Shown in pieces: positions 48,464-57,638 of a DNA stretch of 64,000 nucleotides. This DNA is from Catenovulum sp. 2E275. Its GTDB lineage: Bacteria; Pseudomonadota; Gammaproteobacteria; Enterobacterales; Alteromonadaceae. The stretch's first letter is position 1. The number at the start of each line of letters is the position of its first letter. The notes under the pieces were generated by a model. It saw nothing but the letters and a program-made list of their open reading frames with translations, was not told where the DNA came from and did no database searches. Where the stretch lies: assembly GCF_025515275.1 (NCBI RefSeq), contig NZ_JAOPFU010000019.1:1-64000 (forward strand), given 5' to 3'. The position numbers and the translations under genes are program-made.

Positions 48464-49570
48464 GTGTTTTTAATGTTCAAAAATAAACTCATTCAGTGGT
48501 GTGAGCAAGGCACACCACCAGGGGCCGGACTGGAATTAAAAAGAAAAATCTTTATCCTCAACCTTTTTTCCTTCGTAGGCTTTTCGATTACTGCTACTTT
48601 AGGATTTAGTTCATTTATTCAACAGAATTTTATTTTAGCTTTTTGCTTGCTAGCTGCCGCTCTAAGTTTTTTTCTTGGACATTATATTTTAAAAACGACC
48701 CATAACTATAAGGTTCCATCAAGAGGGTTATTGTTTGCACTTTCAGCCTTAATGTTATATTTGGTTTATTCTGGCGGTGTAGAAAATACTGGCCCATTAT
48801 GGATTTATATTTTACCTCCTGTTGCACTATTTTTAGGGGGTTTATTATCAGGTTTAATTGGCATATTTATATTCATCTTATGCTGTACTTTTTTAATGTT
48901 TTTCCAAGATGGAATACTACTAGCCACAAATTATTCACTTACCTTTAAATTACGACTCGTCTATTCTTTTTTGACAGTTACGTTTTTATCTTACTGCTAC
49001 GAGTATTCCAGGAAATTATCCTATCAAAGCATCCACGAGCTCAGTGATAAGTTTGAAAAGTTGGCTAAATATGATCCATTAACCAGTCTATCAAACCGAC
49101 GAGATATGCTAGAAAAAATTCAAACAGAAGTTTCGCGACTTTCACGCTCCCATAACCCTGCTTGCCTGCTATTATGCGATATTGATCATTTTAAATTAAT
49201 TAATGATACCCATGGCCATGAAGCCGGAGATAATGTACTCAGAGAATTATCAAAACAATTTAAAAGTATGATTAGGCAACAAGATATAGTTGCACGTTGG
49301 GGAGGTGAAGAATTTTTATTTTTATTACCTGATACAAGCTTATCTAATGCTCAAATAGCTGCCGAAAATATTCGATATAAAATTGAAAACTCAACATTTA
49401 ATACGGGTGAAAAAAATATTAGCATCACGTTGAGCATAGGTGTTTCTAATCTATCAGAGCATAGCAGTATAAAAGATAGTATAGCGATAGCAGACCAATA
49501 CTTATATTTGGCTAAACAAAATGGTCGCAACCGAGTATGTAGTGTAGCTACACACCCAAAGTTACCCTAA
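48464..49570 (+). CDS. Membrane-bound diguanylate cyclase
   Basis: The 368-residue protein has an N-terminal membrane region of about five or six helices (25-185) and a C-terminal GGDEF domain (about 200-365). The GGDEF domain is complete: LTSLSNRRDMLEK, CDIDHFKLINDTHGHEAGDNVL and RWGGEEFLFLLPD. The start is probably the GTG at 48464, with GAAG 9 bases upstream; ATG 48473 is the alternative. It shares the upstream region with the starch locus. It converges on the CheZ-like gene with only one base between them. Confidence 0.9.
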   Translation: MFLMFKNKLIQWCEQGTPPGAGLELKRKIFILNLFSFVGFSITATLGFSSFIQQNFILAFCLLAAALSFFLGHYILKTTHNYKVPSRGLLFALSALMLYLVYSGGVENTGPLWIYILPPVALFLGGLLSGLIGIFIFILCCTFLMFFQDGILLATNYSLTFKLRLVYSFLTVTFLSYCYEYSRKLSYQSIHELSDKFEKLAKYDPLTSLSNRRDMLEKIQTEVSRLSRSHNPACLLLCDIDHFKLINDTHGHEAGDNVLRELSKQFKSMIRQQDIVARWGGEEFLFLLPDTSLSNAQIAAENIRYKIENSTFNTGEKNISITLSIGVSNLSEHSSIKDSIAIADQYLYLAKQNGRNRVCSVATHPKLP

Positions 49571-49571
49571 A

Positions 49572-50111
49572 TTAAAATAATTCTATGTCATCACTCTCCT
49601 GTGATTCTAGTAATTTTTGTTTATATTGAATCAAAGCCTCTTCCGGGGCATGTCCTGACATAATCAATTCAAACATTTCATGTTCTGCTTGCATAGTATA
49701 TTGCTTGCGAATAGTTTCCCTAAGTTCCTGCCAACCTTTTGCTTTGGTAAGCTGTGCATCATCTTTTAATAAATCGGCTAACCCATTTAAACTAGTCGTA
49801 ACATGTTCAAGCCTTTGGCATAACCTATCGTAAAATTGAAACGCGACAATTGCATTTGTCACTTGAACAGACATATTACTTGCTAACTCAGATACCCTTG
49901 TATAATCCTGACTTTGTTCACTTTGAGTTAGTGACTCCACCTGAGCACAAAACCCCGCCAATTTTTGAAATGAGTCAGTCAGTGTATTTATTGAATTATC
50001 ACCTTCAGTTAAACTCATGTGAATTTGAGCAATAGATAAAGCGAGTAAATTTGCGGTCTCTGCCCGGTGACACCATTGCTCGTCTGCTAAACGTTTATCA
50101 TTATCTGACAT
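49572..50111 (-). CDS. CheZ-like helical protein of unknown function
   Basis: From the ATG at 50111 (AGGA 6 bases upstream) the product has 179 residues and is almost all helical. A central segment VTNAIVAFQFYDRLCQRLEHV recalls the helical bundle of CheZ-like phosphatases. The C-terminus is a flexible acidic tail ending DDIELF, similar in nature to the CheY-binding tail of CheZ. I do not know it as a named family. It is a candidate partner of a response regulator; neither catalytic residues nor partner can be shown. No che gene is nearby. Confidence 0.7.
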   Translation of the reverse strand: MSDNDKRLADEQWCHRAETANLLALSIAQIHMSLTEGDNSINTLTDSFQKLAGFCAQVESLTQSEQSQDYTRVSELASNMSVQVTNAIVAFQFYDRLCQRLEHVTTSLNGLADLLKDDAQLTKAKGWQELRETIRKQYTMQAEHEMFELIMSGHAPEEALIQYKQKLLESQESDDIELF

Positions 50112-50281
50112 TATCAATCCTTTATCCTTTTCAATACTTAATCCAAGTATAACTTTAAAAATTGATTAAGAAAGTCTGCATCATTCAAAATCAATATAAC
50201 GTTTAAAAATCAATCAATTCCATTGATTTTTAAATCAAGTTAGCGCAGGATGACAACACCTTTTAAAATGGAAAACAGGCA

Positions 50282-51670
50282 ATGTTAGATTGGGATAAAT
50301 TATTAAACGGGCAACGCCGTAAAGATCGCTACGGTCAACAAACTCAAACCTTATCAGCCAATGGCCGGGTTGAACTTGAACGGGATTACGACCGAATATT
50401 ATTTGCCACCCCAACTCGCAGAATGGCAGATAAAACTCAGGTTTTTCCGCTGGAGCGAAACGACAGTGTGCGAAACCGGCTAACTCACAGCCATGAAGTT
50501 TCTAGCCTTGCCAGAAGCATAGGCATACGGCTTGCTTTTGATTATCGCCAACAAATATTTGCTCAACACGACAGTAAAGAGCTGGAGCGCTGTGTACCGG
50601 CTTTATTAGCTGCGATAGGACTGGCGCATGATTTAGGTAATCCACCGTTTGGCCACCAAGGTGAAGTAGCCATTCAAAACTGGTTTAAACGCAATCAGGC
50701 TCAGGTTTTTGGTAGTGAAAATCACGCCGATGCCCAAGACTTTATTCATTTTGACGGCAATGCCCAAACCTTTCGTCTTGTTTCCCGCTTACAAATTTTA
50801 AACGATAGTTTTGGCTTAAACTTAACTTATGCCACTTTAGCTTCCATGATCAAATATCCGGTTTCCAGTACAAATTACAAAACCTTGGGTTGGAAAAAAG
50901 CAGGCTTTTTTCAATCTGAACAAGATATTGTGAATGATGTTTGGCAACAAACCGGTTTGCAACAAGGTATCAGGCATCCTTTTACACTGATTATGGAAGC
51001 CTGTGATGACATTGCTTATTCAGTGCTGGATGCAGAAGATATTGTCAAAAAAGATATTGCCTCTTTTTCTGATATCGTCGATTTTTTAGAGCACCATAAT
51101 CCAGACGATGTTGTGACTCACGAGATTTTAAGAAATGCCAAACGCAAAAATAAAGAGTTTAAAAACTCCAGCATTAGTCCTAAAGAACTCAACGATGTAT
51201 CTATGCAAATGTTTCGGGTTTATTCAATCAGCGCTATGGTTAAAGCGTTGCTGGATACTTATGTCAGCGATATTCATAAAATTTTAAAGGGCGATATTCA
51301 ACCGCATTATGTTTTGCTCGAACAATCCGCCGCAAAAGCCTTTTGCCAAACCATGAAACAATTTGACATGATCCACGGCTATCAGCATAAATCCGTATTA
51401 GAGCTGGAGTTAAAAGGAAATAACTACATTAGCGGCATTATGGATATGTTATGGCAAGGGATAGAAAACGAACATAACTCAATTCACAGCAGCTTATTTG
51501 GTAAATATGCATACCAACGAATTTCAGAAAATTATCGCCGTATTTTTTCACAAGAAAGTTCAGTTAGCTTAAACTATCGCAAAGCACAATTATTAGCAGA
51601 TGCCGTTTCCGGCATGACAGATAATTATTTAATCCATTTATATAACGAGTTACAGCAATTAAATGACTAA
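50282..51670 (+). CDS. dGTP triphosphohydrolase family protein (putative anti-phage dGTPase)
   Basis: The 462-residue HD-superfamily enzyme has the metal and nucleotide motifs NRLTHSHEVSSLARSIG (about 60-76), GLAHDLGNPPFGHQGE (about 115-130) and EACDDIAYSVLDAED (about 240). It should cleave dGTP to deoxyguanosine and triphosphate. Length and sequence resemble the Shewanella/Vibrio branch, one member of which was reported to protect against phage by depleting dGTP. It is the first of three genes that overlap by 8 bases each, which suggests tight translational coupling. Confidence 0.9.
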   Translation: MLDWDKLLNGQRRKDRYGQQTQTLSANGRVELERDYDRILFATPTRRMADKTQVFPLERNDSVRNRLTHSHEVSSLARSIGIRLAFDYRQQIFAQHDSKELERCVPALLAAIGLAHDLGNPPFGHQGEVAIQNWFKRNQAQVFGSENHADAQDFIHFDGNAQTFRLVSRLQILNDSFGLNLTYATLASMIKYPVSSTNYKTLGWKKAGFFQSEQDIVNDVWQQTGLQQGIRHPFTLIMEACDDIAYSVLDAEDIVKKDIASFSDIVDFLEHHNPDDVVTHEILRNAKRKNKEFKNSSISPKELNDVSMQMFRVYSISAMVKALLDTYVSDIHKILKGDIQPHYVLLEQSAAKAFCQTMKQFDMIHGYQHKSVLELELKGNNYISGIMDMLWQGIENEHNSIHSSLFGKYAYQRISENYRRIFSQESSVSLNYRKAQLLADAVSGMTDNYLIHLYNELQQLND

Positions 51671-52457
51671 AATTGCCAGTTCAGCACTGGTTTTAAGGCA
51701 ACGACTTCAACGATTTTTATATACGCCACATAATGCAGGACGAATGCAAGTTGCCGCTATTAGCGGGCAATTATGTGAATTAGGTCAGGTCTATTTATTT
51801 GGCGGTGCATTACGTGATATTGCATTAGAAGGCATACGATATTTCAACTCAGATCTAGATTTTGTTGTGGATTGCCAGCCAGATGCATTAAATAAATTAA
51901 TGCAACAACTGTCTGCAACATTAAATGTTAGCCAAAATAAATTTGGCGGTTACCGGATTAAATGTGATAAATGGTGGCTGGATATTTGGCCGCTTTGCCA
52001 AACTTGGGCTTTTACACATCACCACGTAACATTTGACTCAGTAAATGCGTTACTAAACACCACCATCACCAACTGGGATGCCATTATTTTTAACCTAAAC
52101 CGGCAAAGCATAATCAGCTCCGCCAGTTATTTTACTGAATTAAACTCTGGTGTTTTAGATTTAAATTTAGCGGCTAATCCAAATCCGCAAGGCGCTTTAT
52201 TAAGATTATTAAGGTGTTTAATTGCAAAACCTGTAAAATGGCTGACACCTGAATTACAACATCATTTAACTGCACAGCTTAACAAGATTGATTTTGTCAC
52301 TCTGGTTGAATACGAGCAGCAGCAATATAGCCGTAGTTATCTTAGTCAAACTTCTGGTTTTTTAATAAACCAGCAATTAACTCAAGCAGCCAACTCAAAT
52401 GGTTTATATTTAAACTGCCTGAACAAATTAAACTTAGAATTGGAATACCATGATTAA
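51663..52457 (+). CDS. Nucleotidyltransferase, poly(A) polymerase/CCA-enzyme head-domain type
   Basis: The 264-residue protein has the class II nucleotidyltransferase head: VYLFGGALRDIALEGIRYFNSDLDFVVD (about 40-67), where GG..RD and the metal-binding D-L-D are visible, and a third acidic residue in WWLDIWPL (about 105). It lacks the long neck, body and tail of tRNA CCA-adding enzymes, so it is not a housekeeping copy. Its substrate is unknown. Its ATG overlaps the dGTPase stop in ATGACTAA, and its own stop overlaps the next gene in ATGATTAA. Confidence 0.85.
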   Translation: MTKIASSALVLRQRLQRFLYTPHNAGRMQVAAISGQLCELGQVYLFGGALRDIALEGIRYFNSDLDFVVDCQPDALNKLMQQLSATLNVSQNKFGGYRIKCDKWWLDIWPLCQTWAFTHHHVTFDSVNALLNTTITNWDAIIFNLNRQSIISSASYFTELNSGVLDLNLAANPNPQGALLRLLRCLIAKPVKWLTPELQHHLTAQLNKIDFVTLVEYEQQQYSRSYLSQTSGFLINQQLTQAANSNGLYLNCLNKLNLELEYHD

Positions 52458-52878
52458 AACGCGTTATTTAGTTTTTGCTTTAGCCGCCTTATTTTTAGTA
52501 ATGACTTTTTTATCATTTTATTTTTATTGGCAAGAAAATGGCGCTTTATTAACTAAAGAAACCGAACAAGCCCGTTTTGCCGGTGCTGAATTTGCCAAAA
52601 CGCATAATCAACAAGCCTGTTTGGATACAGTTATTGAACGCAGCCAAACTTGCCGAGATACCAACTGCACTGTTGAACTAAAAAATTTTTTAACCACCTG
52701 CTTTGAACAGGCAGAAAAAAGCCCAGCAGTGTGCGATCAAGTACCAGCCCCAGCTGATTACATTAATAAAGTAAGCTGGACAGTATCAAAGTGTCGTAAA
52801 GCCAAAATACGCAACGGCAACTGCACCAATATAATTAATGAAATGCCGTTATTATGCGAACAGGAAATGCGCTTTTAG
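52450..52878 (+). CDS. Small membrane-anchored Cys-rich protein
   Basis: The 142-residue protein has one N-terminal membrane helix (about 7-27: LVFALAALFLVMTFLSFYF) with no clear cleavage site. Eight cysteines lie in the remaining 115 residues, in pairs spaced like disulfides (ACL...TCR...NCT...TCF...VCD...KCR...NCT...LCE). That suggests a periplasmic domain. I do not recognise the family. It is translationally coupled to the nucleotidyltransferase gene by an 8-base overlap, which argues for a shared role with the dGTPase and nucleotidyltransferase. Confidence 0.8.
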   Translation: MIKTRYLVFALAALFLVMTFLSFYFYWQENGALLTKETEQARFAGAEFAKTHNQQACLDTVIERSQTCRDTNCTVELKNFLTTCFEQAEKSPAVCDQVPAPADYINKVSWTVSKCRKAKIRNGNCTNIINEMPLLCEQEMRF

Positions 52879-52908
52879 TTTGGAATGGTTAATTCACATC
52901 TATTCATC

Positions 52909-52967
52909 TGTAGATCGAACTTTAACCCTTGCATAACCTGATTTAACGGCGTAAACGCCGATCTACA
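52909..52967. repeat. REP-like nested palindrome
   Basis: Outer arms TGTAGATCG (52909-52917) and CGATCTACA (52959-52967) are perfect inverted repeats. Inside the right arm is GGCG-TAAA-CGCC (52948-52959). The layout resembles REP/TGTAG-type intergenic repeats found in many gammaproteobacteria. It lies between two converging genes. Confidence 0.6.
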
Positions 52968-53000
52968 AAGCGGTTTAAATCAATCAAAACTATATATACC

Positions 53001-54047
53001 CTAACAATCTTCCGCTAACTCAGCGCAAACGGCATAAAACAAGCAGTCTTTTTTGGCAATCACAGTGTTATGGGTCGCCATAAAAATACGCAGCGGGGTG
53101 CTGGTGTAAAGTTCACCATTTTTACAATACAGCAGCGGGGTTGAATGAGTTTGACCCGCCTCGTTTTTAACCGAAAAAGCATCCATTCCAACCTGGCTCC
53201 AACCAATAAAACAATCTGCTCGGGTAATCCCCATATTATGTTGCTCAATATCAGCGACTAAAGTGACATCCGAATCATCTTTTTTATGTTGGGCAAAGGC
53301 TAAACTATAACCCGGCTGAATCTCTAACCGCAGCGGATGTTCAATAATATCAACCAGCTTATAATGGTGTCCGGCAAATAAATTATCGGCAGCTAAAAAT
53401 TCAACCAATCCTTGATAAGCCACCTCATGCGCTTGCTGATCAGCCGCGCCGCCACATTCAATAGTCACGACCGGGCAATTAAAATCTTGCTCCATTAATG
53501 CGCCCAATTTAATTCGGGTATACAACATGGTTTGACAAAAAAATGAAGCCAAAGCCTGTACTTGCATATCAATTTGAGTAGCGACACTAAATGCAGGGCT
53601 GGAAGAAGAAGTATTATGCATATCAATTAATGCTTCTGGCGCAACTTCTACAATAGCTTGTTTAATACTAGCCGCCCTAATTTGCGACTGACCCGCTTGC
53701 GCTAGATTATCTTTAGAAACAGAAAATAACCGGTTTAAGTCAGTTTCTCCGTCAACAAAACGACAACTAAAAATCGGTTCCTGCTTTGCCGCTTCAACCG
53801 ATGCAATAATAAACCTGACATTGCAATAAGCTTGTTTGTCCGATTTTAACCACCGGTGCAGCGCATAAAAACTAGAAGGCTCATTACCATGCACCAAAGT
53901 AGAAACCACCCGGGTTTTATCGCCATGTAAACCTTTAATATCAATCACGACCGCACTTTGTAATTGGCTTAACCATAGATGAGGATCATCCGGGATTTGT
54001 TTTCGCTCAAGCTGAATATACCTCAGTTTATTTAATTGGATTGCCAT
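53001..54047 (-). CDS. Succinylglutamate desuccinylase/aspartoacylase family protein
   Basis: The 348-residue protein is an M14-like zinc deacylase. Metal ligands are visible in TLVHGNEPSS (His and Glu) and LIDMHNTSSSS (His), and the catalytic Glu in VTIECGGA. DGETDLNRLF is also typical of the family. I choose the ATG at 54047 because GGGAG lies 5 bases upstream; an ATG at 54059 is possible. It overlaps the 3' end of the GCS2-type ligase gene by 16 bases, so the two are coupled. It is not AstE of the arginine pathway by context, since no other ast gene is here. Confidence 0.85.
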   Translation of the reverse strand: MAIQLNKLRYIQLERKQIPDDPHLWLSQLQSAVVIDIKGLHGDKTRVVSTLVHGNEPSSFYALHRWLKSDKQAYCNVRFIIASVEAAKQEPIFSCRFVDGETDLNRLFSVSKDNLAQAGQSQIRAASIKQAIVEVAPEALIDMHNTSSSSPAFSVATQIDMQVQALASFFCQTMLYTRIKLGALMEQDFNCPVVTIECGGAADQQAHEVAYQGLVEFLAADNLFAGHHYKLVDIIEHPLRLEIQPGYSLAFAQHKKDDSDVTLVADIEQHNMGITRADCFIGWSQVGMDAFSVKNEAGQTHSTPLLYCKNGELYTSTPLRIFMATHNTVIAKKDCLFYAVCAELAEDC

Positions 54048-55510
54048 ACCCGCTCCCATTGTTCTACCGGCAAATTTGCATTTGAAAACTGAGCATACAG
54101 CTTTAACATTTGCTGGCAGGCTTGCTGCCGGTTTTGTGTTTGCTCAAAAAACTTTACGGTTTCTAGCTGCCAACGCGCACTGGTCATCCCACTTTCTAAG
54201 CGTTGCTCAATTATCTGTAAATATTTATTGGCCTCAGCCTGCTCAATTTTTAACGCTAACAAACCTTGTTTCGCCACCGGTAAATACTGACGAATAATTT
54301 GACCCACCGCCTGTTGCGATAATTTAAATTGATGTAAATCTGGCCACATTAAATAAGCATCAATGCCCGACTGAGCCGCGCGATAAAAATTATAATCAGC
54401 AAAATCAAACGGCATAATTGCCATAAAATCATCTATTTGATCTCTCAACCCATAAGCTAAACCAATTGCAAAAGCCGCATTGGCTAGCATATCGATACAA
54501 CTTGGTCCTGCTGGTAATGCTCGTAATTCAATGCGAATATGGCCATTACCTTGCGGACAATAAACCGGTCGATTCCAGCTCCATATTGTGCCCATGTGAA
54601 AATTTAGCTCGGCAAAATGAGGTAACTGGCTATCTACGTCTTCAGTTAAATAAGGTAATAAAATTGGATATAAGGCTACCGCCTCAGCATAGAGTGACCA
54701 AGCATCATTTTTAAGCCAACCACAGCCTAAATTCACTCTTGCTGGTAGTTTATGAGCATTCATTTCAGGCAAGCGGCAATCTAAAGTTTGTTTTAATAAC
54801 GCGACTCGGGTTTCATGCCATGCTCTTTTGGATAAAAAAAACGGTGAATTAGCTGCAATTGCAGTCACCAAAGGCTGAGTTAATAAAACGGCGTTATACA
54901 CTTTGGTAAATTCATCCGGTGGCACCATCATGTGTACCTGAAACGAGGTATTAGCGCCTTCGGCAGTAACATCCGTTAAATTGAGTTCTATCGTTTCTTC
55001 GCCATGAATATCAATATGGAAAGGTTTGCCGCGCGCACAAGATAATTGATGAGATAACAATTTATATCTAAGTTGATCCGTCATTTTATCTATATCTAAA
55101 TCGGTACGGCTTAAACTGGGTAAAATACCAATTGCTAAAGGTAATAAATCAAGCTGTTCGGTTATTTTGCTTAACTCACTGAGCTTATTTAGCATCTTGG
55201 CTTCAATGGCTGAAAAAGGCCGACCTTGGGTTGCAACCGCCGGTAAATTCAACTCAATATTGTATTGATTGATCTCATATTGAAATAAAGGGTCATTCAG
55301 ATTAGCTAATACCTGATCACTGGCACAAGCGGGTTTAAAGTTTTCATCCAATAAATAAAGCTCTAGCTCAGCACCAAGTTGTAATGGTTCATCACCAAAA
55401 GTGGGTTGCTTAATCAGTTTTTTAAGTGCTGCAAGCTGAGTTACCAGCCTTTCTCTAAACTGGACAAAATCAGCATGTGAAAAGTGCTGTTGAATTATTT
55501 TTTGCCCCAT
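54032..55510 (-). CDS. GCS2-family carboxylate-amine ligase
   Basis: From the ATG at 55510 the product has 492 residues. The frame reaches 55591 but the extra N-terminus is hydrophobic and unlike the family. Motifs of glutamate-cysteine ligase type 2 are visible: LGAELELYLLD (nucleotide/metal), QYEINQYNIELNLP, GANTSFQVHMMVP and HIRIELRALPAGPS. It should join an amine to a glutamate-like carboxylate using ATP. It is not the housekeeping GshA by sequence. The coupled M14-type deacylase may remove what the ligase adds, or act on the same compound. The product is unknown. Confidence 0.85.
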   Translation of the reverse strand: MGQKIIQQHFSHADFVQFRERLVTQLAALKKLIKQPTFGDEPLQLGAELELYLLDENFKPACASDQVLANLNDPLFQYEINQYNIELNLPAVATQGRPFSAIEAKMLNKLSELSKITEQLDLLPLAIGILPSLSRTDLDIDKMTDQLRYKLLSHQLSCARGKPFHIDIHGEETIELNLTDVTAEGANTSFQVHMMVPPDEFTKVYNAVLLTQPLVTAIAANSPFFLSKRAWHETRVALLKQTLDCRLPEMNAHKLPARVNLGCGWLKNDAWSLYAEAVALYPILLPYLTEDVDSQLPHFAELNFHMGTIWSWNRPVYCPQGNGHIRIELRALPAGPSCIDMLANAAFAIGLAYGLRDQIDDFMAIMPFDFADYNFYRAAQSGIDAYLMWPDLHQFKLSQQAVGQIIRQYLPVAKQGLLALKIEQAEANKYLQIIEQRLESGMTSARWQLETVKFFEQTQNRQQACQQMLKLYAQFSNANLPVEQWERVWQSN

Positions 55511-55638
55511 AAAGCCCAACTTAATCAAACAAATAACCCTAAGTATAGCCAATAGAATATAAAATATACTTGCACTTAACCGGCAGATCACAATAATGTG
55601 CCACTGTTATTAGTAATCAATCAATTGTGTATCTAAAA

Positions 55639-56364
55639 ATGAGTGAAACCCCACAAGAAAAACTGCAACGCGCTAAAGACAGCGGCAGAATTATCCGTGA
55701 AGTAAAAAGTTTTGTTGTTCGCCAAGGCCGGTTAACTAAAGGTCAAGAAGCAGCCATTGAAGAGTTCTGGCCAACTATGGGTTTAGAACACCAAACACAA
55801 ACTTTTGACTGGCCAACCATTTTTGGTAATGCTAATCCGGTAATTTTAGAAATTGGTTTTGGCATGGGTAAATCTCTGGTGGCTATGGCTAAAGCCGCAC
55901 CAGAAAAAAACTTTGTTGGTATAGAAGTACACCATCCAGGTGTTGGCGCTTGCTTAAAAGAAGCATCGGATGCTGGATTACAAAATTTAAAACTCATTTC
56001 TCACGATGCAATGGAAATTTTAAAAGATTCAATTGCCGATGGCAGCTTAGCTGGTGTGCAATTATTTTTTCCAGATCCTTGGCATAAAAAACGCCATCAT
56101 AAACGCCGGATTGTCCAGCCAGAATTTGCTCAGTTATTACGCCAAAAATTGGCAATTGACGGGGTATTTCACATGGCGACCGATTGGGAAAACTACGCGC
56201 AGCACATGGCTGAAGTAATGAATAGCGCTCCGGGTTTCCAGAACATTGCCCAAGATTCAGATTATGTACCTAGACCCGATTTCAGACCATTAACCAAATT
56301 TGAAGAACGAGGCCATAACTTAGGCCATGGCGTTTGGGATTTAATGTACAAAAAAATCAGTTAA
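55639..56364 (+). CDS. trmB: tRNA (guanine-N7)-methyltransferase
   Basis: TrmB methylates G46 of tRNAs using S-adenosylmethionine. From ATG 55639 the protein has 241 residues; a GTG at 55627 would add four. The SAM site is [14 protein letters not shown] (about 72-85), and the family signature [15 protein letters not shown] is at about 140-154, with [10 protein letters not shown] after it. The ribosome site is weak. It is divergent from the GCS2/M14 pair with about 130 bases between. Confidence 0.97.
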   Translation: MSETPQEKLQRAKDSGRIIREVKSFVVRQGRLTKGQEAAIEEFWPTMGLEHQTQTFDWPTIFGNANPVILEIGFGMGKSLVAMAKAAPEKNFVGIEVHHPGVGACLKEASDAGLQNLKLISHDAMEILKDSIADGSLAGVQLFFPDPWHKKRHHKRRIVQPEFAQLLRQKLAIDGVFHMATDWENYAQHMAEVMNSAPGFQNIAQDSDYVPRPDFRPLTKFEERGHNLGHGVWDLMYKKIS

Positions 56365-56603
56365 ATCAATCTGCCAAACGTCTATACAGAGATAAATAAT
56401 ATGTAATTAGATATATTCAATTTCAAATACTGGAATTTAAAAGTGTTTATTAAAAAGTTTTAAAATTTAGTCCAACTACAGATTTTTTATATGTTGGACT
56501 AAAAAATCCTATTTAATATCAAATATTAAAATTTATAAACTATTGGAGCAGTCCAATTATCTTGAAGTTGAGAAGCATAAAGATATTCAAAGAATGTATA
56601 AGA

Positions 56604-56688
56604 TGGTACCGGTGGGCGGACTTGAACCGCCACGCCCGAGGGCAACGGATTTTGAATCCGTCGTGTATACCAATTTCACCACACCGGC
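56604..56688 (-). tRNA. tRNA-Leu (anticodon CAA)
   Basis: The minus strand gives an 85-nt class II tRNA with a long variable arm, anticodon loop TTCAAAA (CAA, reads UUG), T arm GGTTCAAGTCC and encoded CCA at 56606-56604. The acceptor stem pairs over seven positions with G1-U72 wobble. It is not next to other tRNAs. Confidence 0.96.
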
Positions 56689-56865
56689 ACAATTAGATTT
56701 GACTCTAAATGAGAGGTCGCATTATACAAAGGCTTAAATCGCGCGCAAGCACTTTTTTATAAATATCAATTAAATGTTTATTATTTGTTCAAACGCTATA
56801 CTCTGGCTGGGCTTTTGTGATCAATTTACGTATTATTCTCAAGCTTATTTATTTTGAGAATCATT

Positions 56866-57381
56866 ATGTCAGCTTCTACTTCATCACCTGCTTTAAATGA
56901 ACGGCCAAGAGCCGGTTTTTTTCGCCGTTTGGGCGCTTGGGTTTACGATTTATTAATTGTTGTCGCCATCTTATTATTGGCTACCCTAATTGCTTTATTT
57001 TTGCAGGCAGGTTTAGTTGCGACCGGTTTATTAACGCTTCCAGAAGGTACTGAGCCTTCTGAGTTTTTACGAACAAACCTGATCTTTCAAGCTTATCTAT
57101 TTAGTTGTTTATTTGGCTTTTTTATCTGGTTTTGGCGACGGGGCGGGCAAACTGCCGGAATGAAAACATGGCGTTTAAAATTACAAAGTTTAGACGGACA
57201 AAGATTAACTCACCGCCAGTGTATTGTACGTTTATTAACCTGCTTTTTTGGGTTAGGTAATATTTTGCTACTGGTTCCGGGTTTAAAAAAGCGGAGTTTG
57301 CAGGATATTTGCTCAAACACTGAGATAATTGTTTTAAGCAAAGAAGAAAATAAACATATCAACTGGAAAGGCTATTTATAA
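56866..57381 (+). CDS. RDD family membrane protein
   Basis: The 171-residue protein has the RDD domain: RAGFFRRLGAWVYDLLIV at the start (Arg and Asp motif), two or three membrane helices (about 28-55, 70-95), and the RRGGQTAGMKTWRLKLQ segment followed by QCIVRLLTCFFG. RDD proteins are inner-membrane proteins of mostly unknown role. The ATG at 56866 is chosen over a TTG four codons upstream. It follows the tRNA-Leu gene on the opposite strand. Confidence 0.9.
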   Translation: MSASTSSPALNERPRAGFFRRLGAWVYDLLIVVAILLLATLIALFLQAGLVATGLLTLPEGTEPSEFLRTNLIFQAYLFSCLFGFFIWFWRRGGQTAGMKTWRLKLQSLDGQRLTHRQCIVRLLTCFFGLGNILLLVPGLKKRSLQDICSNTEIIVLSKEENKHINWKGYL

Positions 57382-57638
57382 ACTAAATAGCTGGCATTCA
57401 TTAAATAAAACCCTTTTATCACAATAATTTATCAAATAAACAATAAGTAATACGAATAACAAATCTATAACGGATTGTTAATTTGTATTATATATGATAA
57501 TTTACGTCCGACTTTGACTACAGATAGCTTGGTTTACTTTAAGCTCAGTGCATTACTCCCATAAAAATAGGTAATGCGCTTAGTTGAAAGGAACCCAAAT
57601 ATAATAATTGACAATCACAACACGAGGTTCTGCCTTTT

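Noticed and set aside
53060-53248. Other-frame ORFs inside the M14, GCS2, araA and TonB receptor genes
   Set aside because: They lie in alternative frames of strongly supported genes and show no domain or ribosome site.
57550-57577. GCATTAC/GTAATGC hairpin before the sugar symporter as a terminator or riboswitch
   Set aside because: Seven base pairs with a 14-base loop, no T tract, and no match to a riboswitch I know.
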